From assembly GCF_020171655.1 (NCBI RefSeq), contig NZ_JAIVAC010000001.1:1984001-2048000 (forward strand): a stretch of DNA of 64,000 nt. The letters run 5' to 3'. Below the pieces are notes generated by a model. The model was given only the letters and a program-made list of their open reading frames with translations. It searched no databases and was not told the DNA's origin. Position numbers and translations under genes: made by a program. Origin of the DNA: Exiguobacterium aestuarii. GTDB taxonomy: Bacteria; Bacillota; Bacilli; Exiguobacteriales; Exiguobacteriaceae. Shown here one piece after another: positions 1 through 8,294 of the stretch; position 1 is the stretch's first letter, and each line of letters begins with the position of its first letter.

Positions 1-1
1 A

Positions 2-622
2 GAAGAGCTCGAGCAACTCGAAGCACTTGTCGGTGGCGTCGCGTTCTTGTCTACTCCGATTGAACCACCCCGAGGCATGAAAGCACGTGTCCTCGATCGT
101 GTATTCGAAGAAGAAGACAACGAACCCGTCACATCGCCCGTGACATCCGAATCCGCTCCACCCGTCACACCTTTCAAACAGAAACGAGAACGAAACGTAC
201 CTGTTTGGGGAATGGTTGCGCTCGCGGCGGCGCTCCTGCTCTCTTTGATCGGAAACGGGTATCTGCTCACCAATCAACCCGATTCACCTGGCATCGCATT
301 GACCGAAACCATTCCACTTGAAGGTGAGTCTGAAGGAACTGCTTATCTTGCAGAACAGGATGGTACAACACAATTGATTGTTCAAACGAACGGATTAGCT
401 TCACTTGACGACAATGAAGTGTACCAAGTGTGGCTGTTAAAAGATAATGCCCCAATCCCGACTGGTGCCTTCGTCACAGACGATAAGGGTAACGGGACGG
501 TCATCTATACGCTCGACTCGGATGAAGTCGACGTCGACTGGGATACAGTCGCCGTCACAAAAGAACCGAATCGTGGCAACGAGACACCCGAAGGCGAAAT
601 CGTCTTAAGTGCCAGCCTTTAA
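2..622 (+). CDS. Anti-sigma factor, RskA-like (5' truncated by window edge)
   Basis: The reading frame is open from base 2, so the true start lies outside the window; the internal TTG at 47 is not a convincing start because coding sequence continues upstream of it. A single membrane segment (starting VPVWGMVALAAALLL, about residues 64-90 of the visible part) separates a cytoplasmic arm from an extracytoplasmic RskA C-terminal domain with the typical YQVWLLKDN and P-x-GAF pattern. Proteins of this family hold an ECF sigma factor at the membrane until released by proteolysis. The partner sigma gene would be expected just upstream, outside the window. A strong hairpin follows the stop. Confidence 0.82.
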   Translation, partial: EELEQLEALVGGVAFLSTPIEPPRGMKARVLDRVFEEEDNEPVTSPVTSESAPPVTPFKQKRERNVPVWGMVALAAALLLSLIGNGYLLTNQPDSPGIALTETIPLEGESEGTAYLAEQDGTTQLIVQTNGLASLDDNEVYQVWLLKDNAPIPTGAFVTDDKGNGTVIYTLDSDEVDVDWDTVAVTKEPNRGNETPEGEIVLSASL

Positions 623-626
623 CCTT

Positions 627-656
627 AACCGGACACATATACTGTCCGGTTTTTTT
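627..656 (+). terminator. Rho-independent terminator after the anti-sigma gene
   Basis: Nine-base arms AACCGGACA (627-635) and TGTCCGGTT (643-651) are followed by a T-run. It separates the anti-sigma gene from the oxidoreductase gene. Confidence 0.85.
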
Positions 657-684
657 GTTATGATGGACCAAAGGAGTGAATGGG

Positions 685-1590
685 ATGCAAAAACCTAAAA
701 TCGGGATCGTCGGACTCGGAAACATCGCCCAAAAAGCGTATTTACCGATTCTCGCGAACCACCCCCTCATTGATGTAATCGGTGCATTTTCTCCGAACAC
801 ATCGAAGCGGGAAAAGATTTGCCGAACGTATCGGATGACCTCGTTCGACACGTTGGAGGAACTCGCCTCATCGGTCGATGCGGCATTCGTACATAGTTCG
901 ACTGAAACCCATTATGACGTCGTCGCGTATTTACTAGAACGCGGGGTCGACGTTTACGTGGATAAGCCCCTCGCCGCAACATTGGATGAGGCGGAACAAC
1001 TCGTCGAACTAGCCGAACGACTCGGCCGCAAATTGATGGTCGGGTTCAATCGACGTTTTGCCCCGATGTATAGACGTCTCCAACAAGAATCACCTTCACG
1101 TATGATCGATGTGGTGAAACATCGGGAGAACGATGTTGGTCCACAGGATGCGATGTTCACCCTACTCGACGATTATTTGCATGTCGTTGATACGTTACGC
1201 TTCCTCGCCGGAAACGAGCTTCGACTCATCTCGGGTCAACTCGAGGTCAATGACAAGCAAGAACTTCGCTTCGCCCGTCATGTGTGGCAAGACGAGCATG
1301 GGATGCATACGACATCGATGCATCGCTCGGCCGGAGCAAACCATGAGCACGTCTCCATCGTCCGTGATGGAGAGCGACTATCCGTCGACGAGATGGTCAC
1401 ACTACATCGCTTCAAAGATGGACAACATGAAATAGAAACGTTCGGATCGTGGGACCCGACACTCACCCAACGTGGTTTCCAAGGGGCGATTGACCACTTC
1501 ATTTCAGCGCTCATCGATAATACACCGATTCAAACAGGCGGTCGCGTTGCGCTAGAGACGCAGCGACTTGTCATAAAATGTTTTGAGTAA
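685..1590 (+). CDS. Gfo/Idh/MocA family NAD(P)-dependent oxidoreductase
   Basis: The N-terminus has the Rossmann motif IGIVGLGNIAQKAYLP, followed by VDVYVDKPL, the conserved EKP-like segment with the Lys of this family, and VGFNRRFAP, also typical of the family. At 301 residues it is a little shorter than the usual 330-350. The family oxidises or reduces sugar and cyclitol substrates (or biliverdin); the substrate cannot be read here. An in-frame GTG at 676 touches the AAGGAG, so the ATG at 685, nine bases after it, is the better start. The next small gene begins 13 bases after the stop and probably shares the transcript. Confidence 0.85.
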   Translation: MQKPKIGIVGLGNIAQKAYLPILANHPLIDVIGAFSPNTSKREKICRTYRMTSFDTLEELASSVDAAFVHSSTETHYDVVAYLLERGVDVYVDKPLAATLDEAEQLVELAERLGRKLMVGFNRRFAPMYRRLQQESPSRMIDVVKHRENDVGPQDAMFTLLDDYLHVVDTLRFLAGNELRLISGQLEVNDKQELRFARHVWQDEHGMHTTSMHRSAGANHEHVSIVRDGERLSVDEMVTLHRFKDGQHEIETFGSWDPTLTQRGFQGAIDHFISALIDNTPIQTGGRVALETQRLVIKCFE

Positions 1591-1603
1591 AGGAGGGAAA
1601 CAC

Positions 1604-1795
1604 ATGGATTTCTTTTTCTACGTCATGGTCATGGTAATCGTCGTTTCGTCGGTCGGTGCCAATACGATTATCAAAACGAGAGAAGCTCGTGTCGAAGAGC
1701 GTCGCCTAAAAATTGAAGAAGAGAAGCTCGCCATCCAACGTCTTCAACTCGAAATGAAACGCGAACAAGACAAGCTCGAGCATCATGGATTTTAA
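1604..1795 (+). CDS. Small membrane-anchored coiled-coil protein
   Basis: This 63-residue protein has one hydrophobic N-terminal segment (about residues 2-21, MDFFFYVMVMVIVVSS) and a highly charged helix rich in E, K, R and L that looks like a coiled coil. A clean AGGAGGG sits six bases before the ATG and overlaps the stop of the oxidoreductase gene, so the two are probably translated from one mRNA. An upstream in-frame ATG at 1583 lies inside the previous gene and is less likely. The layout recalls phage-shock PspB-type or other scaffold-like small proteins, but I do not recognise the family. Confidence 0.7.
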   Translation: MDFFFYVMVMVIVVSSVGANTIIKTREARVEERRLKIEEEKLAIQRLQLEMKREQDKLEHHGF

Positions 1796-1796
1796 T

Positions 1797-1834
1797 AAAA
1801 ACGGTCGCCCTCTAAACATGAGGGCGACCGTTTT
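1797..1834. terminator. Bidirectional terminator
   Basis: Arms AAAACGGTCGCCCTC and GAGGGCGACCGTTTT flank a 7-base loop. The A-run and T-run let it serve the small plus-strand gene and the convergent transporter gene, whose stop lies four bases away. Confidence 0.88.
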
Positions 1835-1838
1835 GTCG

Positions 1839-2738
1839 TCAAAGATTTCGTTCTGAAATGGGCAGTTGTTGTCGCCGTTCCGCGAGCGTCGACCACGTCA
1901 CGGCCGTCATGATACAACCGGCACCGATAAAGAAATTCAGATGAAGCGTCTCATTCAAGATGAGCCATCCGAGCGTCCCTCCAACCAAAGGCTGGAAGAA
2001 GAAAAAGAGTGACCCGACACTCGCATCCATCAACTCAAGCCCTTTGTTCCAAAAGAAGAACGCCCCTGCCGTCGATACGACACCGATATATAGGACACTG
2101 AGCCAAAGGACACCATTCAATTCTGGAAAGCCGTTTTGCATGACCTCCATACTCATCAAAGGGGTCATCAACAACCAGGCGACTCCAATCGCAAACGTCG
2201 TCAGTGTCAACGTCGATAAGGTCTGTGTTCCGATTTTCACGTAAATGGACATGAGCGCCCACGTCACGGCGGCTAATACGAGTATAAAACTGCCTACTCG
2301 ATACGTCCCTTCCCCTTCCCAACCGACCACAATGAGAACACCCACCGTCGCCAGTCCGAGCGCACCTACTTTGACAGGGGTCAATCGCTCCTTCAATAGG
2401 ATTCGAGCGAATAAGACCATGAACGCTGGCGTCGCTGCGGTCACGAGGGATCCGGTATGCGCATCCGATAGCTTCGTTCCGATAAATTGAAACGAAATCG
2501 AAGCGACGTACCCGATGACACCGACGAGTCCAATCCATTTCCAATCTGTCCGTCGAATCCGCTCCCGTCCAAACCGAAGCCAGACGGCGAATAGGACGGT
2601 AAATGCAACGGCGTATCGTAACCATACAAACGTGAACGGTTCAATATAAGCGAGCGCATATTTACTGACCACATACATCCCGCCCCATATACTCGCCGCA
2701 AGTGTCAAACTGAGTGCTCCGAGCCATTCTTTCCTCAT
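1839..2738 (-). CDS. EamA/DMT family transporter
   Basis: This 299-residue protein has ten predicted membrane helices in two EamA repeats, the usual length for the drug/metabolite transporter superfamily. Hallmarks are LAASIWGGMYVVSKYAL at the start and FFFFQPLVGGTLGWLILNE near the end of repeat two. It should export or import a small metabolite; the substrate cannot be read. GAGGAGG lies about eight bases before the ATG. It is divergent from the ABC-F leader and convergent with the small coiled-coil gene. Confidence 0.9.
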   Translation of the reverse strand: MRKEWLGALSLTLAASIWGGMYVVSKYALAYIEPFTFVWLRYAVAFTVLFAVWLRFGRERIRRTDWKWIGLVGVIGYVASISFQFIGTKLSDAHTGSLVTAATPAFMVLFARILLKERLTPVKVGALGLATVGVLIVVGWEGEGTYRVGSFILVLAAVTWALMSIYVKIGTQTLSTLTLTTFAIGVAWLLMTPLMSMEVMQNGFPELNGVLWLSVLYIGVVSTAGAFFFWNKGLELMDASVGSLFFFFQPLVGGTLGWLILNETLHLNFFIGAGCIMTAVTWSTLAERRQQLPISERNL

Positions 2739-2799
2739 GCTTTCGCCTCCTCAATGGCGACTATATACGACGTTCTTGCGTCCATTTCCTTTATTTTCA

Positions 2800-2828
2800 T
2801 TGTCAGTCGTAAGAAAAACGCTTACAAT
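2800..2828 (+). promoter_or_regulatory. Sigma-A promoter of the ABC-F leader
   Basis: TTGTCA (2800-2805) and TACAAT (2823-2828) are separated by 17 bases, close to the vegetative consensus. Transcription would begin near 2835, just upstream of the leader peptide RBS. Confidence 0.75.
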
Positions 2829-2860
2829 CAAGACATAGATGAATGAAAGGAGGGAGAAAG

Positions 2861-2938
2861 GTGAAATTTGTCGGACGTACGCATTGGACAACTGAACATT
2901 TGTACATTTTGCGTGCGATTTTTCACGATGTCGCTTAA
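2861..2938 (+). CDS. Leader peptide upstream of ABC-F gene (25 residues)
   Basis: A strong AAAGGAGGGA (2846-2855) precedes a GTG codon by five bases, opening a 25-codon frame ending in TAA. The peptide reads MKFVGRTHWTTEHLYILR then AIFHDVA. It starts about 26 bases after the predicted transcription start, and a terminator hairpin lies between it and the ABC-F gene. Antibiotic-inducible ABC-F and erm genes in Firmicutes are known to use such short ORFs for ribosome-stalling control. That this one works so is inferred from layout; the stall site is unknown. Confidence 0.65.
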   Translation: MKFVGRTHWTTEHLYILRAIFHDVA

Positions 2939-2984
2939 TCAAGGGACCCGTCTGTCCTTTTTTAGACATTGCTGAATATACGAC

Positions 2985-3033
2985 AAAGCGCCTCTCTCTC
3001 TAAACCGAGCGCTTCTTTGCGCTCGGTTTTTTT
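2985..3033 (+). promoter_or_regulatory. Attenuator: terminator with competing antiterminator arm
   Basis: A terminator stem, AAACCGAGCGC (3002-3012) with GCGCTCGGTTT (3019-3029) and a T-run, stands between the leader peptide and the ABC-F gene. Upstream AAGCGC (2986-2991) can instead pair with GCGCTT (3009-3014), which uses part of the terminator stem and would open it. A second, weaker hairpin followed by six T lies at 2941-2963. The promoter, leader ORF, switchable terminator and gene together fit translation-dependent transcription attenuation. Confidence 0.65.
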
Positions 3034-3063
3034 GATAGGCCCTGATCTCAGGAGGAACCTATT

Positions 3064-4908
3064 ATGTTAATCGATTTACAACACATTCAAAAACAATACG
3101 GCGGGCACGCCGTTCTCACAGATGCGAACTTAATGATCAATGAACGCGAACGAGTCGGACTCGTCGGTCGGAACGGCAGCGGTAAAACGACACTACTACG
3201 CATGATCGTCGGCTCTGAAGAGCATGACGCCGGAACGATTTACCGTCGGCAACGACTCTCCATCGGCTATTTGGTCCAGCTTCCCGACTATCCCGGACAC
3301 AGTGGACGCGATGTCCTTCAGACCGCCTTCGAGGAAGTCCTTCGCCTTCGCGAGAAGATGTCTCGCCTCGAACAAGAGATGGCGACGACCGAACAGCTCG
3401 AACGTCTTCTCGAAACATACGGGACGATCCAAGCGCAATTCGAACATGCGGGCGGCTACGTCTACGAGTCAAAAATCAGTGCGATGATTGACGGATTGAA
3501 GCTGACCTCATTCGTGGACCAACCGTTCGATACGTTGAGCGGCGGGGAACGTACAAAAATCGGTCTCGCCTTGGCGCTTCTTCAAAAGCCAGAGCTACTC
3601 ATTTTGGACGAACCGACGAACCATCTGGATTTAGAAGCGATGACGTGGCTCGAATCCTATTTACAGGATTACGATTCAGCGCTCCTCATCGTCTCCCATG
3701 ACCGTGTCTTCTTGGATGCGGTCGCCACGCGAATCGTCGAGTGTGAAGACGGCGAATTGACGAGTTATCCTGGAAACTATACTGATTTCGTCGCCCAAAA
3801 AGAAAAACAATTGCTCGATCAGTTCCATGCCTATACCGAGCAACAAAAGAAGATTAAAAAGATGAAAGAAACGATTCGGCAGTTACGGCAATGGGCCAAC
3901 GAAGGCCATCCACCGAATGAAAAGTTCTATCGTCGCGCCAAATCGATGGAAAAGGCTCTCGAACGAATCGAGCGGATCAAGAAACCACAACTCGAAGCCG
4001 ACCAACCGAACATCCACTTCACAACGAACGGACGAACGGGACGTGACGTCTTCGAAGTAAGTGACGTGACACTCGCCTATGGTCGCCCTCTATTTGAAGA
4101 CGTGCATTTTTACACGGGGCATGGAGAACGCGTCGCCATCGTCGGACCGAACGGGAGCGGGAAGTCTTCGTTGTTAAAGATATTGCTCGGTCAAGTCGTG
4201 CCGCAAGCCGGAACCGTAAAGCGAGCTGACCAAGCCAAAATCGGTTATCTATCACAACACATCATCTTCGATGAGTCGCATCGGTTGATTGAAGCGTTCC
4301 GAGACCGAATCGCGGTCGATGAAGGAAAAGCGAGACATCTCCTTGCTCAGTTTTTGTTCTATGGTCCGAGTGTATTTAAACCTGTCTCAAATTTAAGCGG
4401 CGGGGAGAAGATGCGCCTCATGCTTGCGATTCTCGTCCATGAAGAAATCAATGTCCTCGTCTTAGACGAGCCGACGAACCACCTTGATATCGAATCGAGA
4501 GAGGCACTTGAAGAAGCGCTCGAACGTTTCCCCGGAACGGTCGTTACCGTCTCCCATGATCGCTACTTCTTAAATAAATTGTTTCCCATCACGTATTGGC
4601 TCGACGGGACGATGACGCGGTTTGAAGGCAACGTCGCCTATGCCCTCGACAAACGTGGACAGGAATCGAAAGAGGAACCTAAAACGGAACACGTTAAACC
4701 ATCGAAATCGGTGAAGCAGACGAAATCTACTCCTTCTACGATTGATGAAGAAGCTCACCTGACCCGATTAGAGGCAGAACATCAGGCACTGCTCCAACGA
4801 ATGAATGAATTGGATGACCTCGATGAATTGATGGTGCTACAACGACAAGTTGATGCACTGCAAATCGAAATCGATGACGTGATGACACGTTTACTCGAAT
4901 CCCTATAA
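3064..4908 (+). CDS. ABC-F family ATPase (ribosome-associated, possible antibiotic-resistance type)
   Basis: Two ABC domains without membrane helices: Walker A at 35-43 (GRNGSGKTT) and 361-368 (GPNGSGKS), LSGGE at 158 and 444, Walker B plus EPTNHLD near 180 and 467. They are joined by a charged linker (about 245-315) with a RRAKSMEKALERIERI segment and followed by a charged C-terminal coiled coil (about 530-614). ABC-F proteins bind the ribosomal E site; some displace antibiotics from the peptidyl transferase centre, others are housekeeping factors. The linker alone does not tell me which subgroup this is, but the attenuator in front favours a drug-induced protective role. AGGAGG precedes the ATG. 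Confidence 0.88.
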   Translation: MLIDLQHIQKQYGGHAVLTDANLMINERERVGLVGRNGSGKTTLLRMIVGSEEHDAGTIYRRQRLSIGYLVQLPDYPGHSGRDVLQTAFEEVLRLREKMSRLEQEMATTEQLERLLETYGTIQAQFEHAGGYVYESKISAMIDGLKLTSFVDQPFDTLSGGERTKIGLALALLQKPELLILDEPTNHLDLEAMTWLESYLQDYDSALLIVSHDRVFLDAVATRIVECEDGELTSYPGNYTDFVAQKEKQLLDQFHAYTEQQKKIKKMKETIRQLRQWANEGHPPNEKFYRRAKSMEKALERIERIKKPQLEADQPNIHFTTNGRTGRDVFEVSDVTLAYGRPLFEDVHFYTGHGERVAIVGPNGSGKSSLLKILLGQVVPQAGTVKRADQAKIGYLSQHIIFDESHRLIEAFRDRIAVDEGKARHLLAQFLFYGPSVFKPVSNLSGGEKMRLMLAILVHEEINVLVLDEPTNHLDIESREALEEALERFPGTVVTVSHDRYFLNKLFPITYWLDGTMTRFEGNVAYALDKRGQESKEEPKTEHVKPSKSVKQTKSTPSTIDEEAHLTRLEAEHQALLQRMNELDDLDELMVLQRQVDALQIEIDDVMTRLLESL

Positions 4909-4945
4909 AGAGAAGCGGCACCCCATCAAGGGCGCCGCTTCTTTT
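4908..4945. terminator. Shared bidirectional terminator
   Basis: AGAAGCGGC (4911-4919) pairs with GCCGCTTCT (4934-4942), with A- and T-runs outside. It serves the ABC-F gene, and the stop codon and last codons of the minus-strand small ORF lie inside the hairpin. Confidence 0.82.
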
Positions 4946-5090
4946 GCTCAAATCGAGTCTGTATGAGGTAGCCGATGACCGCGATGGCCATCAACCCAAT
5001 CGGGAATATGCGGTAAAGACCTTCCATCGTTCCCGTGGTCAAAAGAATCATTCCACTCAGGAACGTCCCCAACCAATATAGCTTTGGCAT
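4926..5090 (-). CDS. Small two-helix membrane protein (54 residues)
   Basis: GGAGGGATC directly precedes the ATG. The 54-codon frame encodes two hydrophobic stretches (WLGTFLSGMILLTTG and FPIGLMAIAVIGYLI) followed by a basic tail (QKKRRP). The length, RBS and clear hydrophobic pattern support a real gene although it is very short. Its stop codon falls within the terminator hairpin shared with the convergent ABC-F gene. No family is recognised. Confidence 0.65.
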   Translation of the reverse strand: MPKLYWLGTFLSGMILLTTGTMEGLYRIFPIGLMAIAVIGYLIQTRFEQKKRRP

Positions 5091-5130
5091 ATGATCCCTC
5101 CATCGGTTTCATTCATCCAATAGGATACCA

Positions 5131-5163
5131 CAAGAAAAGCGCCCTCACTCGGCGCTTTTCTTG
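5131..5163. terminator. Strong hairpin terminator
   Basis: Thirteen-base perfect arms CAAGAAAAGCGCC (5131-5143) and GGCGCTTTTCTTG (5151-5163) flank a 7-base loop. Orientation suits minus-strand transcripts coming from 5.2-6.5 kb, though it could act both ways. Confidence 0.72.
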
Positions 5164-5658
5164 ATTCTCTAGTCCCCGGACTTTCATCCAACCAAGCCCC
5201 GCTCGATTGACCGTCCCATCTATGATTTGGTTCGACTAGAGATATCCAAGCCAGCGTGACGCATCATTCGAATCGGTTCATTGTCTATTGGTTCACCAAT
5301 TGTTTTTCATGACATAACATGAAATCGAACAGGTGACTCGTAGACATTTTGATTGAATGGGCACGACAGGACTTGGCACCTATACTGTCCACTTCTGGCG
5401 CGGATCATGTGGAATTCCTTATACAAACAGTCTGTCTGGTATGCTTGCTCGTATGGCAAGCAGAGGCCGACGCATCATCGTTTGGAATACACGATTCACG
5501 CTCACATGGACTTTCCCATCCGCTTTCTGCGATCAGCTACAGGTGAAGAAAGTGCCTCCCCGTTCCCTGACTCATTTCATAAAGTGAATGGTTACATGTA
5601 TACAATATCCGTTTTGAGTGGGATTCAATCCTCGTTCACGATTTCTCCATAATCCGAT
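5164..5658. other. About 495 bp without a convincing gene
   Basis: Several overlapping short frames are open between 5349 and 5652 on the plus strand, but none has a ribosome binding site or a recognisable family, and their being open in parallel argues against coding. The stretch lies between the 3' end of the HAD phosphatase gene and the strong hairpin at 5131-5163. It could be a long 3' untranslated region, an unrecognised structured RNA or a decayed gene. I found no tmRNA or RNase P signature. Confidence 0.5.
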
Positions 5659-6507
5659 TTATACATAATGCGTCAGCGCGTAAGCGACCCCGTCCTCTTC
5701 CACATCTTTGGTAATGTGAGTGCTCAAATCTTTTAACGGGTCCACGGCATTCCCCATCGCAATCCTTGTCTCTGCTACTTCAAACATCGACACGTCATTC
5801 AAATTGTCTCCAATGGCAACGACATCACCCATTGGAATCTGATAATGCTCTGCTAGCTGCTTTAGCGCCGCTCCTTTACTCGCATGAGGATGTCCAATCT
5901 CAATTTTCGTCCAACCCGCTGTTGTGATCAAAATGTCGTTCCGTGGTTCATAAACTTTGCGCAAGCGGTGTAGCTTTTGGCGATCGAACGAGTAGACAAA
6001 CACCTTGTACACTTCATCTCGTGCAAAGTCGATGTCTTCCATCGAGTCCATGTACGTCAGACCAAACTGCTCATTTTGAATTTCAATCTCACGTTCTGCC
6101 CATTCACGAGTGAATGATTGATCGTGCGGCAACACTTCATCGAGTTCCCGCTTCAATAAGTCGCTTCCCGAACGAAGCACCTTCACGCCCGCATTCGTAT
6201 AAAATTCGACGTACGCATCGTCTGCTTCCGCGATTTCCCATAGCTCATTTACGATTGTCTGGTCCATCGCATGATAGTAAATTCGCTCGTTCTCATAAAA
6301 GCCGATTGCTCCGTTACCTGACAAAATCGGACAGACGAGATCACTTCGCTTCAACAGTTCTTCGATATCATGGATAGAGCGTCCTGAACAAATAGCGACG
6401 ATATCACCATTTTCTTGTCGACGACGAATCGCTTCCTGGTTCGCCTCTGTAATCACACCCGTGCGCGATAACAGTGTCCCATCTAAATCAATTGCAATCA
6501 ATTTCAT
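5659..6507 (-). CDS. Cof-type HAD-IIB family sugar-phosphate phosphatase
   Basis: A 282-residue HAD hydrolase with motif I DLDGTLL, motif II ICSGRS, and motif III/IV K then GDNLNDVSMFE. The HAD-IIB cap and length match the Cof/YidA/YwpJ group, which dephosphorylates sugar phosphates, FMN or pyridoxal phosphate with low specificity. The RBS GAGGAGGGA lies four to ten bases before ATG 6507, so the upstream in-frame start at 6543 is not needed. It is divergent from the BCCT transporter. Confidence 0.88.
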   Translation of the reverse strand: MKLIAIDLDGTLLSRTGVITEANQEAIRRRQENGDIVAICSGRSIHDIEELLKRSDLVCPILSGNGAIGFYENERIYYHAMDQTIVNELWEIAEADDAYVEFYTNAGVKVLRSGSDLLKRELDEVLPHDQSFTREWAEREIEIQNEQFGLTYMDSMEDIDFARDEVYKVFVYSFDRQKLHRLRKVYEPRNDILITTAGWTKIEIGHPHASKGAALKQLAEHYQIPMGDVVAIGDNLNDVSMFEVAETRIAMGNAVDPLKDLSTHITKDVEEDGVAYALTHYV

Positions 6508-6640
6508 AGCATTCCCTCCTCTTTGGTTCTTTTCCCGATTCAAGTATGTAAAACACGATAAAACGCACCTCCTGTTTGCAATATGGAGATTAGGGAACCG
6601 TTTATTAGCGCTACATAATATTTTTTGAAAGGAGACATCT

Positions 6641-8155
6641 ATGAAAGATTCTACACAAAAGCCACGTTTGAATCGCGTCTTTTACATTTCATCAAGTTTG
6701 ATTGCCTTACTCGTTCTATTTGGAGCCATCGCTCCAACCTCGTTTGCTTCAATCGCAGGATCTATTTTTAACTTTACGACTCGCTCGTTTGGTTGGTTTT
6801 ATTTACTGTCCGTCTTCTTGTTTGTGCTCTTTTTAATCTTTTTAGCGTTTAGTAAATACGGAAAAATCCGTCTCGGGAAAGATGACGACCGTCCCCAATA
6901 CCCGTTCTTCACTTGGATCGGTATGTTATTCTCCGCTGGGTTTGGTGTCGGACTCGTCTTTTGGGGTGTTGCCGAGCCGATGAGTCATTTCTTCACGCCA
7001 CCGTACGCGGATACGGAGGCACTGACGGTTGAGGGAGCACGTCTTGCGATGGCCTATTCGTTCTTCCATTGGGGTGTCAGTCAGTGGTCCGTCTTTGCGA
7101 TTGTCGGACTGATCATCGCCTACTTCCAGTTCCGTCGTAATGCGGACGGACTCATCTCGACTAGCCTTTCACCGCTTATAAAAGAGCGACCGTACAAACA
7201 ACCGTTGAACCAGACGATTGATATTTTAGCGGTCATCGCCACTGTCATGGGTGTCGCGACATCACTTGGTTTAGGCGTTCTTCAAATCAATGGCGGACTG
7301 AACAGCGTATTCGGGCTCCCGAACACCGCTTGGATGCAAGTCGCCATCATCGTCGTCTTGACCGCCCTCTTTTTAACATCGACGACGACAGGGCTCGATC
7401 GCGGCATCAAGTGGTTGAGTAACATCAACTTAGGGACCGCACTCGTGTTGATGGTGTTTGTCTTCTTTGCCGGTCCAACCATCTTCATCCTAGAGACCCT
7501 CACACTTGGCTTAGGTGACTACTTACAGAATTTCATTCGCTATAGTCTTCGTCTACAACCGTATCAGCAAGGGACGTGGGTCCGAGACTGGACAATCTTT
7601 TACTGGGCGTGGGCCATCGCTTGGTCACCGTTTGTCGGAGCGTTCGTCGCACGTGTCTCACGAGGACGCACCATTCGCGAGTTCATCGTCGGTGTCCTCA
7701 TCGTTCCTCCGTTCATCGCACTCTTATGGATTGCTGTATTTGGAGGCACCGCCCTCCATTTAGATTTATTCGAAGGGACTTCCATCGCCGAAGCCGTCAA
7801 TGCAGACGTGACGAGCGCATTGTTTGTGACGTTTGCCGAGCTGCCATTCAGTTTCATTCTTTCAGTGTTGTCGATTCTTTTGATTTTGACGTTCTTGATC
7901 ACGTCGGCAGATTCTGCTACCTATATCATCAGCAGTATGACGACAAATGGTAGCTTGAATCCTCCTCTACCCGTTCGCATCGCCTGGGGTGTTCTGTTAG
8001 GAGGAATCGCCGCCGTTCTATTGATTGCGAGTGGGTTGGAAGGACTTCAAACCGCATCATTGATTTCCGCCTTGCCGTTCACCATCATCCTTTTATTGAT
8101 GGTCTTCACACTATTCAAGCTACTCCGACAAGAGAATGTACGAAAAATAAAATAA
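6641..8155 (+). CDS. BCCT family transporter (betaine/carnitine/choline type)
   Basis: 504 residues with twelve predicted membrane helices. It carries the BCCT signature FYWAWAIAWSPFVGAFVARVS and the upstream glycine-rich GFGVGLVFWGVAEP. The length is that of OpuD-type Na+- or H+-coupled importers of compatible solutes such as glycine betaine, which support osmotic tolerance. The RBS AAAGGAG precedes the ATG. It has its own terminator and is a single-gene unit ahead of the kyn operon. The exact substrate is not readable. Confidence 0.9.
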   Translation: MKDSTQKPRLNRVFYISSSLIALLVLFGAIAPTSFASIAGSIFNFTTRSFGWFYLLSVFLFVLFLIFLAFSKYGKIRLGKDDDRPQYPFFTWIGMLFSAGFGVGLVFWGVAEPMSHFFTPPYADTEALTVEGARLAMAYSFFHWGVSQWSVFAIVGLIIAYFQFRRNADGLISTSLSPLIKERPYKQPLNQTIDILAVIATVMGVATSLGLGVLQINGGLNSVFGLPNTAWMQVAIIVVLTALFLTSTTTGLDRGIKWLSNINLGTALVLMVFVFFAGPTIFILETLTLGLGDYLQNFIRYSLRLQPYQQGTWVRDWTIFYWAWAIAWSPFVGAFVARVSRGRTIREFIVGVLIVPPFIALLWIAVFGGTALHLDLFEGTSIAEAVNADVTSALFVTFAELPFSFILSVLSILLILTFLITSADSATYIISSMTTNGSLNPPLPVRIAWGVLLGGIAAVLLIASGLEGLQTASLISALPFTIILLLMVFTLFKLLRQENVRKIK

Positions 8156-8166
8156 GCTACACTCCT

Positions 8167-8197
8167 AAACGCTCAAGATTACGCTTGAGCGTTTTTT
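8167..8197 (+). terminator. Terminator after BCCT transporter
   Basis: Arms AAACGCTCAAG (8167-8177) and CTTGAGCGTTT (8184-8194) run into a T-tract. Confidence 0.88.
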
Positions 8198-8226
8198 AGT
8201 TTGACTCGCCGACACCTCGTTGTTTG

Positions 8227-8255
8227 TTGACTTCCTCATAACCGATTGCTACGAT
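8227..8255 (+). promoter_or_regulatory. Sigma-A promoter of the kyn operon
   Basis: TTGACT (8227-8232) and TACGAT (8250-8255) have a 17-base spacer and lie 39 bases before the kynU start. No regulator gene sits nearby. Confidence 0.65.
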
Positions 8256-8294
8256 TTTGACAACGTACAAGCTTTAAAAGGGGGAAATGGGGAT

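Noticed and set aside
676-684. GTG start for the oxidoreductase
   Set aside because: The GTG touches the AAGGAG motif; ATG 685 has the normal spacing.
2751-2969. Minus-strand frame of 72 codons opposite the ABC-F leader
   Set aside because: It overlaps the promoter, leader peptide and attenuator on the other strand, and has no RBS or recognised family.
5400-5560. Minus-strand stretch GGAAAGTCCATG like the P4 region of RNase P RNA
   Set aside because: The conserved ACAGAA, GGCTTAC and GGCAGGAA elements of RNase P are missing, and the order of helices cannot be built.
5349-5652. Three overlapping plus-strand frames of 65-99 codons
   Set aside because: No RBS, no family, and several frames open in parallel; more like noncoding sequence.
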